Origin: SXMI01 sp964391365
GTDB taxonomy: Bacteria; Actinomycetota; Acidimicrobiia; Acidimicrobiales; Microtrichaceae
Length of the DNA: 64,000 bases
Assembly: GCA_964391365.1 (NCBI GenBank)
Contig: CAYMKW010000003.1
Location: forward strand, 19,632 to 83,631
Direction: 5' to 3'
A model generated the notes under the pieces. The model did not search any database, was not told where the DNA came from, and saw only the letters and a program-made list of their open reading frames with translations. Numbering within the stretch: position 1 is the first letter of the stretch; each line of letters begins with the position of its first letter. A program made the position numbers and the translations under genes. Of the stretch, positions 17,458-25,092 are shown piece after piece.

Positions 17458-17477
17458 TTATCCCCACGTGTGGACAA
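17458..17477. promoter_or_regulatory. DnaA-box pair after parB
   Basis: TTATCCCCA at 17458-17466 (one mismatch to TTATCCACA) is followed by TGTGGACAA at 17469-17477, whose complement TTGTCCACA is a full match to the actinobacterial DnaA box. The two face each other in the 104-nt gap between convergent genes, about 6 kb from oriC. Confidence 0.5.
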
Positions 17478-17515
17478 CCCTGTGAGCTACTGAACCCGTG
17501 ACTAGAGGTGGAGGG

Positions 17516-18490
17516 TCAGCTCGGGCCGGCGGCGGCCAACTGTGGCCACTGGTGTAGGGCCCTGATCATCGCTGTGGCAATCATCCCGTGCTGTGGTTCG
17601 ACCAGCGTCGGATCTCCGATCCGAAGCACCACAGCGGGTACGCGGGTCTCCCGCAGGATCGGGGTCCGCTGTCTCGACACGGTGCCGGCACCCCACCCGG
17701 GAACGGCGGGGAGTTCGTGGATCACGGCTTCGGCCAGCCGTCGACCACCCAGCGAGTCGAACCCTTCGACGCCGAAGTGGGCGGCATCGAGCTCGACGAC
17801 CGGGCTGATCTCCAGTCCGAGGTAGAGATCGGCACCCAGGTCGTTGCAGTACGAGGCCTGGGCGGACCAGTCACCCTCCAGGACCGACACCCGGATGTTC
17901 GCCTCACTGAGGATTGAACGGACGTCCTCGGCGATCAGCGAGGCCAGATCACTGCCGTCCGAACCGATCGCCACCACCAGGTGCTCGAGCTCGCGCCCGC
18001 CGGTCCGGAGTCGCTCGGCTTCCCGCACGACCGTGACCGTGGTGAGTTCGCCACCTCGTCCGAGCTGTTCAAGTGCATCGACGGTGTCGTCCCCGCAGAC
18101 GCGATCGCAGACGAGCCCGGTGTTCCGCTGGAAGGCGCTCACCGCCATCTCGGTCTGGGGGCCGAAGATCCCGTCGATCCGTCCGGGGTCGAATCCGAGG
18201 TGGCTCAACCTCAGCTGGAGGTCGGCAACGTCGTCGCCCCGGAGCATGGGCCGTTGGAGGCAGAGCAATCGGCCCCGGATCTGGAAGCCGGCTTCGACGA
18301 GCGCCGTCCAGGTCGTCAGATCGCAGACGCCGGTGATCGGAAGGTTCCGCTGACCCTGGAACCGCCGTACGGCGTCGGCGGTCCCAGAGTCGTAGCGGCC
18401 GACATCGTCCGATGAAGGGTGACCCCGAGCCTCGAGCCGACGTTGCAGGTCGGCGACGTCATCGCCGGAGTCGCCGGCGGACAGGGGCAG
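17516..18490 (-). CDS. CwlM-like protein: two peptidoglycan-binding domains plus degenerate amidase domain
   Basis: The position next to trxA-trxB and parB and the domain order match mycobacterial CwlM, a regulator of peptidoglycan synthesis. A first PG-binding repeat (DDVADLQRRLEARGH...AVRRFQGQRNLPITGVC) and a second (DDVADLQLRLSHLGFDPGRIDGIFGPQT) precede a domain shaped like an amidase_3 fold (DLGADLYLGLEIS...ETRVPAVVLRIG). The zinc-ligand motifs DPGHGG and the catalytic glutamate are not visible, so hydrolysis is unlikely. The start is a problem: the frame is open back to the trxA stop at 18539-18541 but has no ATG, GTG or TTG before the first PG-binding repeat. I set the start at a CTG at 18490; the first standard codon is TTG 18268, inside the protein. 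Confidence 0.75.
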   Translation of the reverse strand: MPLSAGDSGDDVADLQRRLEARGHPSSDDVGRYDSGTADAVRRFQGQRNLPITGVCDLTTWTALVEAGFQIRGRLLCLQRPMLRGDDVADLQLRLSHLGFDPGRIDGIFGPQTEMAVSAFQRNTGLVCDRVCGDDTVDALEQLGRGGELTTVTVVREAERLRTGGRELEHLVVAIGSDGSDLASLIAEDVRSILSEANIRVSVLEGDWSAQASYCNDLGADLYLGLEISPVVELDAAHFGVEGFDSLGGRRLAEAVIHELPAVPGWGAGTVSRQRTPILRETRVPAVVLRIGDPTLVEPQHGMIATAMIRALHQWPQLAAAGPS

Positions 18491-18538
18491 GGATGAGAGT
18501 GCGATGGCGGTGCTCGCGTGGCGCTGATCGCAGCCGGA

Positions 18539-18859
18539 TCAGAGGAAGTCGCTGAGGTCCGCGAGGAGCTGGGGCTTGGCCTTGGCCCCGACGAACCGTG
18601 CGACCTCCTCCCCATCCTTGAACATGATCATGGTGGGAATGCTCATCACATTGAACGATCGTGCCAGGTCGGGTGAGAGGTCGACGTTCACCTTGGCGAT
18701 GCGGATGGCGTCGGCGTGCTCGTCGGAGATCTCCTCGAGCGAGGGTGCGATCATCTTGCACGGACCGCACCACTCCGCCCAGAAGTCCACGAGCACCGGC
18801 AGCTCGGAGGCGCCGATCTCCTCGTGGAACGTTGCGTCATCCAGAGCGAACGTGGTCAT
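18539..18859 (-). CDS. trxA: Thioredoxin
   Basis: 106 residues with WCGPC at 30-34 after LVDFWAEW, and the cis-proline loop SIPTMIMFKDG. Reduces protein disulfides in the cytoplasm using TrxB. ATG at 18859 with AAGGG 7 nt upstream. It ends in TGA and the same frame continues open into the CwlM-like gene. Confidence 0.98.
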   Translation of the reverse strand: MTTFALDDATFHEEIGASELPVLVDFWAEWCGPCKMIAPSLEEISDEHADAIRIAKVNVDLSPDLARSFNVMSIPTMIMFKDGEEVARFVGAKAKPQLLADLSDFL

Positions 18860-18994
18860 CTCAGATCCCTTTCCAACTTGAGTCCCGACTGACTCGTCGA
18901 GAACATCCTCGCACCTCCCGGCCCGAGGAGGTGCTCTCTGGCCAACGCCGGCACGCCCCGGAACATTTCCGATGGCGGCGGCGGGCCGAATCGG

Positions 18995-19957
18995 TCAGTG
19001 GCCCTGTCGCTCCAGCCAGCGCTCCACGTCGATCGCCGCCATGCAGCCGCTCCCGGCCGCAGTGATGGCCTGTCGGTACCAGTCGTCCTGGACGTCACCG
19101 CAGGCGAAGACCCCCTCGACGCTGGTGTTCGACCGTCCGTCGAACGTCTGCAGGTACCCGTTCTCACGGAGCGACAACTGATCGGCGAAGAGGTCGGTGT
19201 TGGGTCGGTGCCCGATCGCCACGAACGCCCCGGTGAACGGGTGGGTGGTGAGCTCGTCGGTCGTGACGTCCCGAGTGACGACACCCTCGAGCCGCTGTTC
19301 GCCGATCAGGTCCTCGACCACCGTGTTCCACAGGAAGGTGAGCTTCTCGTTGGCGAACGCCCGCTCCTGCATGATCTTCGAGGCCCGGAGCGTGTCGCGC
19401 CGGTGGATCACCGTGACGGATCGGGCGAACCGCGACAGGAACAGGGCCTCCTCGATCGCCGAGTCCCCGCCACCGACGACGCAGATGTCCTGGTCCCGGA
19501 AGAAGAAGCCGTCGCAGGTGGCGCAGGTGGACAGGCCATGTCCCAGCAGGCGACGCTCCGCATCGATCCCGAGCATCAGTGACGACGCGCCGGTGGCGAT
19601 GATGATCGACCGGGCCCGATGGGTCGGCTCCCCGTCGTCACCACCCACCCAGACGCCGAACGGGGGCGACGAGAGGTCCAGTCGGGTGACCTTGGCCGTG
19701 ACGATCTCGGAGCCGAACCGCTCCGCCTGCGCCCGGAACGATCCCATCAGCTCCGGACCGGTGATGCCGGCAGGGAACCCGGGGAAGTTCTCGACGTCGG
19801 TCGTGAGCATCAGCTGGCCGCCGGGCTGGTCGCTGGTCGACGACGGTTCGCCCTCGATCACCAGCGGATCGAGCGCAGCCCGAGCGGTGTAGATGGCGGC
19901 GGTCAGTCCGGCGGGTCCGGATCCCACCACGATGACGTTGCGGACGTCGTCGGTCAC
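18995..19957 (-). CDS. trxB: Thioredoxin reductase
   Basis: 320 residues. FAD-binding GSGPAG at 12-17, redox-active CATC at 145-148, NADPH-binding VVGGGDSAIEEA and the C-terminal GVFACGDVQDDWYRQAITAAG. Transfers electrons from NADPH to TrxA encoded 135 nt downstream. GTG at 19957 with GAGAGGA upstream; a TAGGTT element at 20010-20005 could be its -10. Confidence 0.98.
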   Translation of the reverse strand: MTDDVRNVIVVGSGPAGLTAAIYTARAALDPLVIEGEPSSTSDQPGGQLMLTTDVENFPGFPAGITGPELMGSFRAQAERFGSEIVTAKVTRLDLSSPPFGVWVGGDDGEPTHRARSIIIATGASSLMLGIDAERRLLGHGLSTCATCDGFFFRDQDICVVGGGDSAIEEALFLSRFARSVTVIHRRDTLRASKIMQERAFANEKLTFLWNTVVEDLIGEQRLEGVVTRDVTTDELTTHPFTGAFVAIGHRPNTDLFADQLSLRENGYLQTFDGRSNTSVEGVFACGDVQDDWYRQAITAAGSGCMAAIDVERWLERQGH

Positions 19958-20042
19958 GGCGTGGTCCTCTCGAGTCGATCGGTGAGCGCTGGGGGCGCTG
20001 CGAGAACCTAGACCGTGCCACGGCCCGGCCGCGACGGTGGGT

Positions 20043-20372
20043 TCAGTCCCGCCGTCGACTCCAGAGGAGGGCGCCCAACAGCACGAACAGCGCTCCCATG
20101 ACCAGATACGAGACCCAGATCCCGCCGGGCAGCAACCAGTGGAGGAAGCGGGTCAGGCCGACCACGACGATGACCAGCACGGGCACGAACACGATCACGG
20201 CGACCAGAGCGAGGACCGCCGCCCGGCTGACGTCCAGGAGCGGACCGGTGGTGCGGGCCCGCACCTTGTCGACGCTGTCCACGATGAGGTCGGTGACCTG
20301 GTCGGTCCAGTCGGGCTCGGTCCGGTCGGCGGTGCCGGCGTCGGCGGTCTTCTTCGGCTCAGCGGTCGCCAT
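20043..20372 (-). CDS. Small two-helix membrane protein
   Basis: 109 residues, no recognised family. After a charged N-terminus (MATAEPKKTADAGTADRTE) comes an amphipathic stretch and two hydrophobic segments, roughly residues 50-78 (AAVLALVAVIVFVPVLVIVVVGLT) and 88-104 (YLVMGALFVLLGALLW), ending SRRRD. ATG at 20372 is 7 nt from a TAGGCT element, a leaderless layout. It lies between the membrane kinase and trxB and may be envelope related; that is inference. Confidence 0.7.
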   Translation of the reverse strand: MATAEPKKTADAGTADRTEPDWTDQVTDLIVDSVDKVRARTTGPLLDVSRAAVLALVAVIVFVPVLVIVVVGLTRFLHWLLPGGIWVSYLVMGALFVLLGALLWSRRRD

Positions 20373-20379
20373 CGTTCGG

Positions 20380-20385
20380 AGCCTA
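20380..20385 (-). promoter_or_regulatory. -10 element (TAGGCT) for leaderless start at 20372
   Basis: TAGGCT on the minus strand is followed by 7 nt and then ATG. No ribosome site is present, so the transcript should begin at or beside the start codon. Confidence 0.5.
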
Positions 20386-20430
20386 GAGGCCGCGCCCGGT
20401 CGTGGGTGGCTTCGACGGTCGACGAGACCG

Positions 20431-22077
20431 TCAGCCCTGAGCCGGGCGACCCCGCGCGGACAGCTCGTCGATGCGGACGCTGTGCCGGCCGTCCTCGGCA
20501 TCCCCCAGCTCGGTGATCCACAGCAGGACGAGTCGTCCGGGAGCCCCTCGGGTGTCCACCTCGACCGTCCCGCGGACGTCCTGCACCTCGGCCGACGGCG
20601 TGAGGCCCCCCAGATCGATGGCCTCGGTGGACTCGGCGTCGATGACGTAGACGGATCCACTCCAGCCGTCGTCGCTCGACTGGATCCGCACCCGGTCGAC
20701 CAGGGATCGGGACTCGAGGACCAGCGCCACGCCCACACCCGTCTTGGCACCGAAGAACCCGCGTTCGTCGTAGAGCTCGGTCCGCCAGCCGGTGTCCGCA
20801 TCGCCATCCGCGACGGCGGGCGCATCGCTGTCGTTCTCGCCCTTGGTCCCACTGCCCTGGGGGTCGAAGGTGCCGACTCGTGCGATCGCCAGCGGCTCGA
20901 GCTCCTGGGCCGGGGCGGTCGGCGCCGGCTCTGCCGGGACCTCTTCCTGCCGGGACTCACGCACCAGGAGTCCGGCCACGGTGAGCGCAGCACCCACGAG
21001 GACGATCATGAGGGCGGGCAGCAGCCAACCGCGCTCGGACGCCGTGAACGACTCCGGGTCCTCGTCGTGGTACCCGGGTCCCGCCGCCGACTCGAAGCCA
21101 GTGGGTGGTCCGGGGACGTGGACGGTCCCGCCGAGCAGGGCCGCGCGGAAGTCGGCGGCGGTCGAGAAGCGCTGGTCCGGTTCCATCGCCAACGCCACCA
21201 TCAGGACCTCGGCCAGATGGTGCGGGACGTCGGCCCGCACCTGTCGCGGGTCGAGCGGGGCAGTGTGCAGCCTCGCGAGTGCGATGGCGGCTGCCGTGTC
21301 GCCGGCGAACGGGCTCCGGCCGGTGACGCACTCGAAGAGCACCACGCCGAGCGAGTACAGGTCGGCGCGACCATCGAGTTCGAGGTGCTGCAGCTGTTCG
21401 GGGGCGAGGTAGGTGGCGGTCCCCACGAGGGAGCCCTCCTGGGTCAGCTGTGTCTGACCGTCGGCGACGGCGATGCCGAAGTCGGCCAGTTTCACTCGGC
21501 CGTCACGGCACAACAGGATGTTCGACGGCTTGATGTCCCGGTGCACCAACCCGGCCCGGTGGGCGGCCTCGAGGGCGTCGAGCACCCGGAGCCCGACCCG
21601 CTCGGTGGTGGCGGCGTCCAGGACGCCCCGTTCATCGATCAGGTCGCGCAACGTCGTCGCGTCGAGCAGCTCCATGACGATCGCCTCGTGATCCCCGTCG
21701 CTGCAGGTGTCGAACACGCCGACCACTCCGGGATCGTTGATCCTCGCTGCCGCCTTCGCCTCCTGTCGGAACCGCTCGACGAACAGTGGGTCCGTTGCCA
21801 GGTGGGGGTGCAGGAGCTTCACTGCCACCCGTCGGGCGAGGACCGTGTCGGTGCCCTCCCAGACCTGGGCCATCCCGCCCGAGCCGATCAGCCGATCCAG
21901 CCGGTAACGGCCGCAGAGCACCAGGCCGGAGAGTCCCGCACTCGCCGATGTGATCGGGGCGCCAGGTGTCGCCGGTGTGATCGGGGCACCGGGTGTCGCC
22001 GGTGTGATCGGGGCACCGGGTGTCGCCGGTGTGATCGGGGCGCCGGGGCTCGTTCCGGCTCGGGTCTCATCCACCAT
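20431..22077 (-). CDS. Membrane Ser/Thr protein kinase with extracellular discoidin-like domain
   Basis: 548 residues. An N-terminal repeat region (PITPATPGA copies, residues 12-43) precedes a Hanks-type kinase: glycine loop IGSGGMAQ at 64-71, Lys87 in VAVK, HRDIKPSN at 179-186, DFG at 199-201 and APEQL. All catalytic residues are present, so it should be active. A single transmembrane helix at about 350-372 leads to a C-terminal domain (DADTGWRTEL...VDRVRIQSSDDGWSGSVYV) that looks like the F5/8-type domain ending mycobacterial Rv3910. In Rv3910 a pseudokinase is fused to the lipid II flippase MurJ; here no MurJ part exists. Overlaps the upstream DUF6049 gene by 11 nt. Confidence 0.85.
   Translation of the reverse strand: MVDETRAGTSPGAPITPATPGAPITPATPGAPITPATPGAPITSASAGLSGLVLCGRYRLDRLIGSGGMAQVWEGTDTVLARRVAVKLLHPHLATDPLFVERFRQEAKAAARINDPGVVGVFDTCSDGDHEAIVMELLDATTLRDLIDERGVLDAATTERVGLRVLDALEAAHRAGLVHRDIKPSNILLCRDGRVKLADFGIAVADGQTQLTQEGSLVGTATYLAPEQLQHLELDGRADLYSLGVVLFECVTGRSPFAGDTAAAIALARLHTAPLDPRQVRADVPHHLAEVLMVALAMEPDQRFSTAADFRAALLGGTVHVPGPPTGFESAAGPGYHDEDPESFTASERGWLLPALMIVLVGAALTVAGLLVRESRQEEVPAEPAPTAPAQELEPLAIARVGTFDPQGSGTKGENDSDAPAVADGDADTGWRTELYDERGFFGAKTGVGVALVLESRSLVDRVRIQSSDDGWSGSVYVIDAESTEAIDLGGLTPSAEVQDVRGTVEVDTRGAPGRLVLLWITELGDAEDGRHSVRIDELSARGRPAQG
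21950..22048. repeat. 27-bp tandem repeat in the kinase N-terminus
   Basis: Three full copies of a 27-bp unit starting GTGATCGGGGC on the plus strand, plus an 18-bp partial copy. On the coding strand each encodes the nonapeptide PITPATPGA, so copy number can vary without frameshift. Confidence 0.9.
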
Positions 22078-24274
22078 CGGCGACGCTACCGTCGTCGGAC
22101 GACGGTGGTGTCGGCGCCCGGTCTGTCGGATCGGGTGCGGACCCCTCGCCCGGATCCGACGTCGCGCTGGGGTGTCGACCGTCGTCCCGGACGGTGTGGC
22201 GGCGGCGCCGCCGGACCGTCACGAGCCACCACCAGGCGAGGACCGTGAGCGAGGCGACCGAGAGGGCGGCGCCGACCCCCGAGATGGTCGAGGCCTGCAC
22301 GGGCAGTCGGACGGAATCGATCCCGACCGAGTCGTCCGGCGAGGTCACGTCCACCCGCACCACGGACTCGCCCGGAGCCCGGACCGTGACCCTCAGCTCG
22401 ACCAGGTTCTCGCCCGGGACCAGACGGACGGTCTGTCGCTCACCGTCGGGGAGTTCCAGACGACTGCTTCGGACACGCAGGCCGACGTCGACCGGGTAGG
22501 GGAGGCCGTTGCGGAACCGGAGCGGGATCGTCGCGTCCCGGCTGGTCAGGACGACCTTGCGTTCCGGGGGCGCCTCGATCCTGCCGAGGAGCTCGCTCGA
22601 CTCGACGTCGATGGCGGCGTGCGAGGCCAGACGGCCGGCGGGGTCGATCGCCCGCGCCAGGCTCTGGGTGTTGACCAGGTCCCAGGTCCGGACCATCGGC
22701 TCCACCGGACCGACGACGCTGCGGACACCGATGATCCTCGTCCTCGAGGAGCGGTACTCCGTCACGGGCCCGGCCTGGTCGACGACCGTGCGGGGTGCCA
22801 GGCCGGCCACCACGTACTCCCCGTCCACGGGCCCCGCCGGGGGAGGGATCGCCTCGGGATCGGCCGTGAGCGGTCCTTCCCCCGTCAGGGCCGGAACGAG
22901 CGAGAGCAGCACCGAGGGGTCGAGCTGGGGTGGGACGAAGAGGACCGACTGCGGACCGGGGAACGAGTCGGTGTCGTCGTCCACGGCGTCGAACCAATCG
23001 GCGCTGAGCTCGGCGGCCACGAGGTTGGCGACGACGCCGGGGTCGAGGTCGGGCTCGAGCGTGAGCAGCCCGAGGAGGGGATCGTCCGCCACCACCGTCA
23101 GCGGCTCCGGCGGTGCCTCGTCGGATGTCGTCGGTTGCCCGTCGGTCAGGACCATGGTCCGGGTCCGGGCCGTTCGTTCGTCGGTGCCGTCGGGCAGCAG
23201 GAGCCGGTCGGCCGGCAGGACGACCCGGGTGGTCCCGAGGGCCGTGACGGCCGGGAGTGCCTCCGGGGTCAGCGTGTCGTCGAGCAGCCAGGTGTGCTCG
23301 ACCGGCCGTCGGAGCGTCTCTGCCTCGACGACCTGCGACCCGATGGTGAGTTCGTCCTGGAGCACGTCCAGACCGTTGGCCGTGATGATTCCGCCGACGT
23401 CGACCGGGACGTCGGTCCGGCGGATGCTGCGGGCCCGCAGGCCCGGACGTTGGAGCGCTGCGGTGAGCGCCTCGGCGGTGAGTGTCTCGGAGCGACCGGC
23501 CCCCGTGAGCAGGTTCGGGCTGATGGCGAGCGAGAGCGGGGCCTCGGGGACGGCCTCGAGCAGACCGGCCACGTCGTCGAGGCTCGACAGCAGCTCGTCG
23601 TCGACGACCGAGCGGCCGTCCGGGGCGAGCGACGGCGGCCCGTCGAGTCCGACGGCGAGCGTCACCGACGTCCGGGCCGGCCGACCGTCCCGGCCCACCG
23701 GCGCCGTCTCGGGCGGTCGAACCATGAACACGGTCCGCTCCCAGACGCTGGCGCCCGTCGCGTCGCGGAGCTCGAGCGAGACCGGGTGGATGCCGTCATC
23801 GGGCACCACCAGCCGACCGTTGGCACCGGTGCTCGAGTTGGTGATCTGCAACGGGATGACCCAACCGGCCGCCGGGTTCCCGAGCAGGGCCGCCGGCAGT
23901 TCGATCGGGCCCTCCAGGACCGACCCGGCCGAGCCTCCGTTCGCGACACGGGAGACCTCGGCCCGCAGGTCCGAACCGCTGCTCAGCCGCCGGTGGATCC
24001 GGACCTCCATGGTCGAGTCCGGCGGGACCGCTGTGGTCGGGGCGAACCGCAGCTCGAACGTGCCGGTCGGAGGGACCGATGGAGTCACGAAGGTGACCTC
24101 GAGGGCCGCTGGTGCAGGTGACGGTTGCGCCGGCGGTTGCTGTGACGACCTGGGCGAACTCCCTGCTGGAGTCGCGCCGGTCGGACCGACCGCAGCAGCC
24201 ACGACGGCCAGAGCGAGAGCGACGAGGAGTCGGATGGGCCCCGACCGGTTGCGGGGAGCGGAGCGGTCGTTCAC
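22067..24274 (-). CDS. DUF6049 exported membrane-anchored protein (Rv3909-like)
   Basis: 735 residues. A signal peptide (GPIRLLVALALAVVAAAVGPTGA) is followed by a long extracellular part with repeated beta-sandwich character (LEVTFVTPSVPPTGTFELRFAPTT) and a NPEW-free middle with SIRRTDVPVDVGG and WLLDDTLTPEAL. A C-terminal helix at about 660-683 (GVGAALSVASLTVLAWWWLVTV) and a basic stop-transfer sequence place the tail in the cytoplasm. This matches the DUF6049 family next to murJ in actinobacteria. The GTG at 24274 overlaps the preceding acetyltransferase stop by GTGA. Function unknown, probably envelope assembly. Confidence 0.8.
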   Translation of the reverse strand: MNDRSAPRNRSGPIRLLVALALAVVAAAVGPTGATPAGSSPRSSQQPPAQPSPAPAALEVTFVTPSVPPTGTFELRFAPTTAVPPDSTMEVRIHRRLSSGSDLRAEVSRVANGGSAGSVLEGPIELPAALLGNPAAGWVIPLQITNSSTGANGRLVVPDDGIHPVSLELRDATGASVWERTVFMVRPPETAPVGRDGRPARTSVTLAVGLDGPPSLAPDGRSVVDDELLSSLDDVAGLLEAVPEAPLSLAISPNLLTGAGRSETLTAEALTAALQRPGLRARSIRRTDVPVDVGGIITANGLDVLQDELTIGSQVVEAETLRRPVEHTWLLDDTLTPEALPAVTALGTTRVVLPADRLLLPDGTDERTARTRTMVLTDGQPTTSDEAPPEPLTVVADDPLLGLLTLEPDLDPGVVANLVAAELSADWFDAVDDDTDSFPGPQSVLFVPPQLDPSVLLSLVPALTGEGPLTADPEAIPPPAGPVDGEYVVAGLAPRTVVDQAGPVTEYRSSRTRIIGVRSVVGPVEPMVRTWDLVNTQSLARAIDPAGRLASHAAIDVESSELLGRIEAPPERKVVLTSRDATIPLRFRNGLPYPVDVGLRVRSSRLELPDGERQTVRLVPGENLVELRVTVRAPGESVVRVDVTSPDDSVGIDSVRLPVQASTISGVGAALSVASLTVLAWWWLVTVRRRRRHTVRDDGRHPSATSDPGEGSAPDPTDRAPTPPSSDDGSVADGG

Positions 24275-25005
24275 GGGATCCTGCGGACGAGCACGACCAG
24301 GTCGCTCGGGGTCATCCGGAAGCCCAGGTGCCGGTAGAGCCTGAGCGCCCGCTCGTTGTCGACCTGGGTGTTCACGAGCAGCCGGTTGCAGCGGTGGCGG
24401 TCGGCCCAGCGGAGGGCGTCCCGGCAGAGCGCCGTGGCCAGACCTGATCCAGCGTGCTCCGGGTCGGTCGCCAGGCGCTGCAGGAACGCCTGGGATCCGC
24501 TCCGCCCGGTGATCGCGTAGGCGACCACGACGCCGCCGGCCTCGGCGACCCGGAAGCGGGCCGATGGTGTGGCGGTCTCGGCGTCGTGCATGGACGCGGC
24601 GTCGAGCCGCCAGAACTCGGGGAACGCTCGGTGATCGACCCGGAGCGCTGCCGGTCGATCCCGGCGGCGCGCCCGGCGGAGCCGGACGCCGTCCGGAGGA
24701 TTCGGACGTCCGGCGTCGGACGACGCGGGGTCGATGGCCAGCACCCGCAACCGGTCGAACTCCTCGAACCCCAGTCGGACGAACGGTCCGGTCTCATCGG
24801 GGTGGAGCGCCGAGGTGATCACCGACGAGTACCCCGCGGCGGACAGTCGTTCCACGCACTCGTGGAGGCTGTGGTCGTGGATCCGCACCGTGTCGGGTGC
24901 CAGCGCGAGGTAGGCGATGCGTGGGTCGGCGTGCCACGGACCGACCCGGTAGCGGTCTCGTCCCACGGTCAGGGTCGCTCGGGAGGTCGTGGCGCGGGAG
25001 GTCAT
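24271..25005 (-). CDS. GNAT-family N-acetyltransferase
   Basis: 244 residues with a degenerate N-terminal half (YSSVITSALHPDETGPFVRLGFEEFDRL) and a complete GNAT domain from about residue 115. The acetyl-CoA loop is QRLATDPEHAGSGLATALCRDAL, followed by NTQVDNERALRLYRHLGFRM. Substrate unknown. ATG at 25005; divergent from cca 87 nt away and coupled to the DUF6049 gene by GTGA. Confidence 0.82.
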   Translation of the reverse strand: MTSRATTSRATLTVGRDRYRVGPWHADPRIAYLALAPDTVRIHDHSLHECVERLSAAGYSSVITSALHPDETGPFVRLGFEEFDRLRVLAIDPASSDAGRPNPPDGVRLRRARRRDRPAALRVDHRAFPEFWRLDAASMHDAETATPSARFRVAEAGGVVVAYAITGRSGSQAFLQRLATDPEHAGSGLATALCRDALRWADRHRCNRLLVNTQVDNERALRLYRHLGFRMTPSDLVVLVRRIP

Positions 25006-25080
25006 GGTGCAGATCAACTCGGCACGCCCTCGGTGCCGGCCCAGAGCGTACGGGGCGCCGAGGGCTCCGTCGTGTCCCGG

Positions 25081-25086
25081 TACGCT
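25081..25086 (+). promoter_or_regulatory. -10 element (TACGCT) for leaderless cca
   Basis: TACGCT, then six bases, then the ATG of cca at 25093. No ribosome-binding sequence fits in the gap. Confidence 0.5.
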
Positions 25087-25092
25087 CGGACC

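Noticed and set aside
24454..25092. Extending cca upstream over the acetyltransferase
   Set aside because: The upstream part has no homology to CCA enzymes and lies antisense to a GNAT gene; ATG 25093 fits family length and the promoter.
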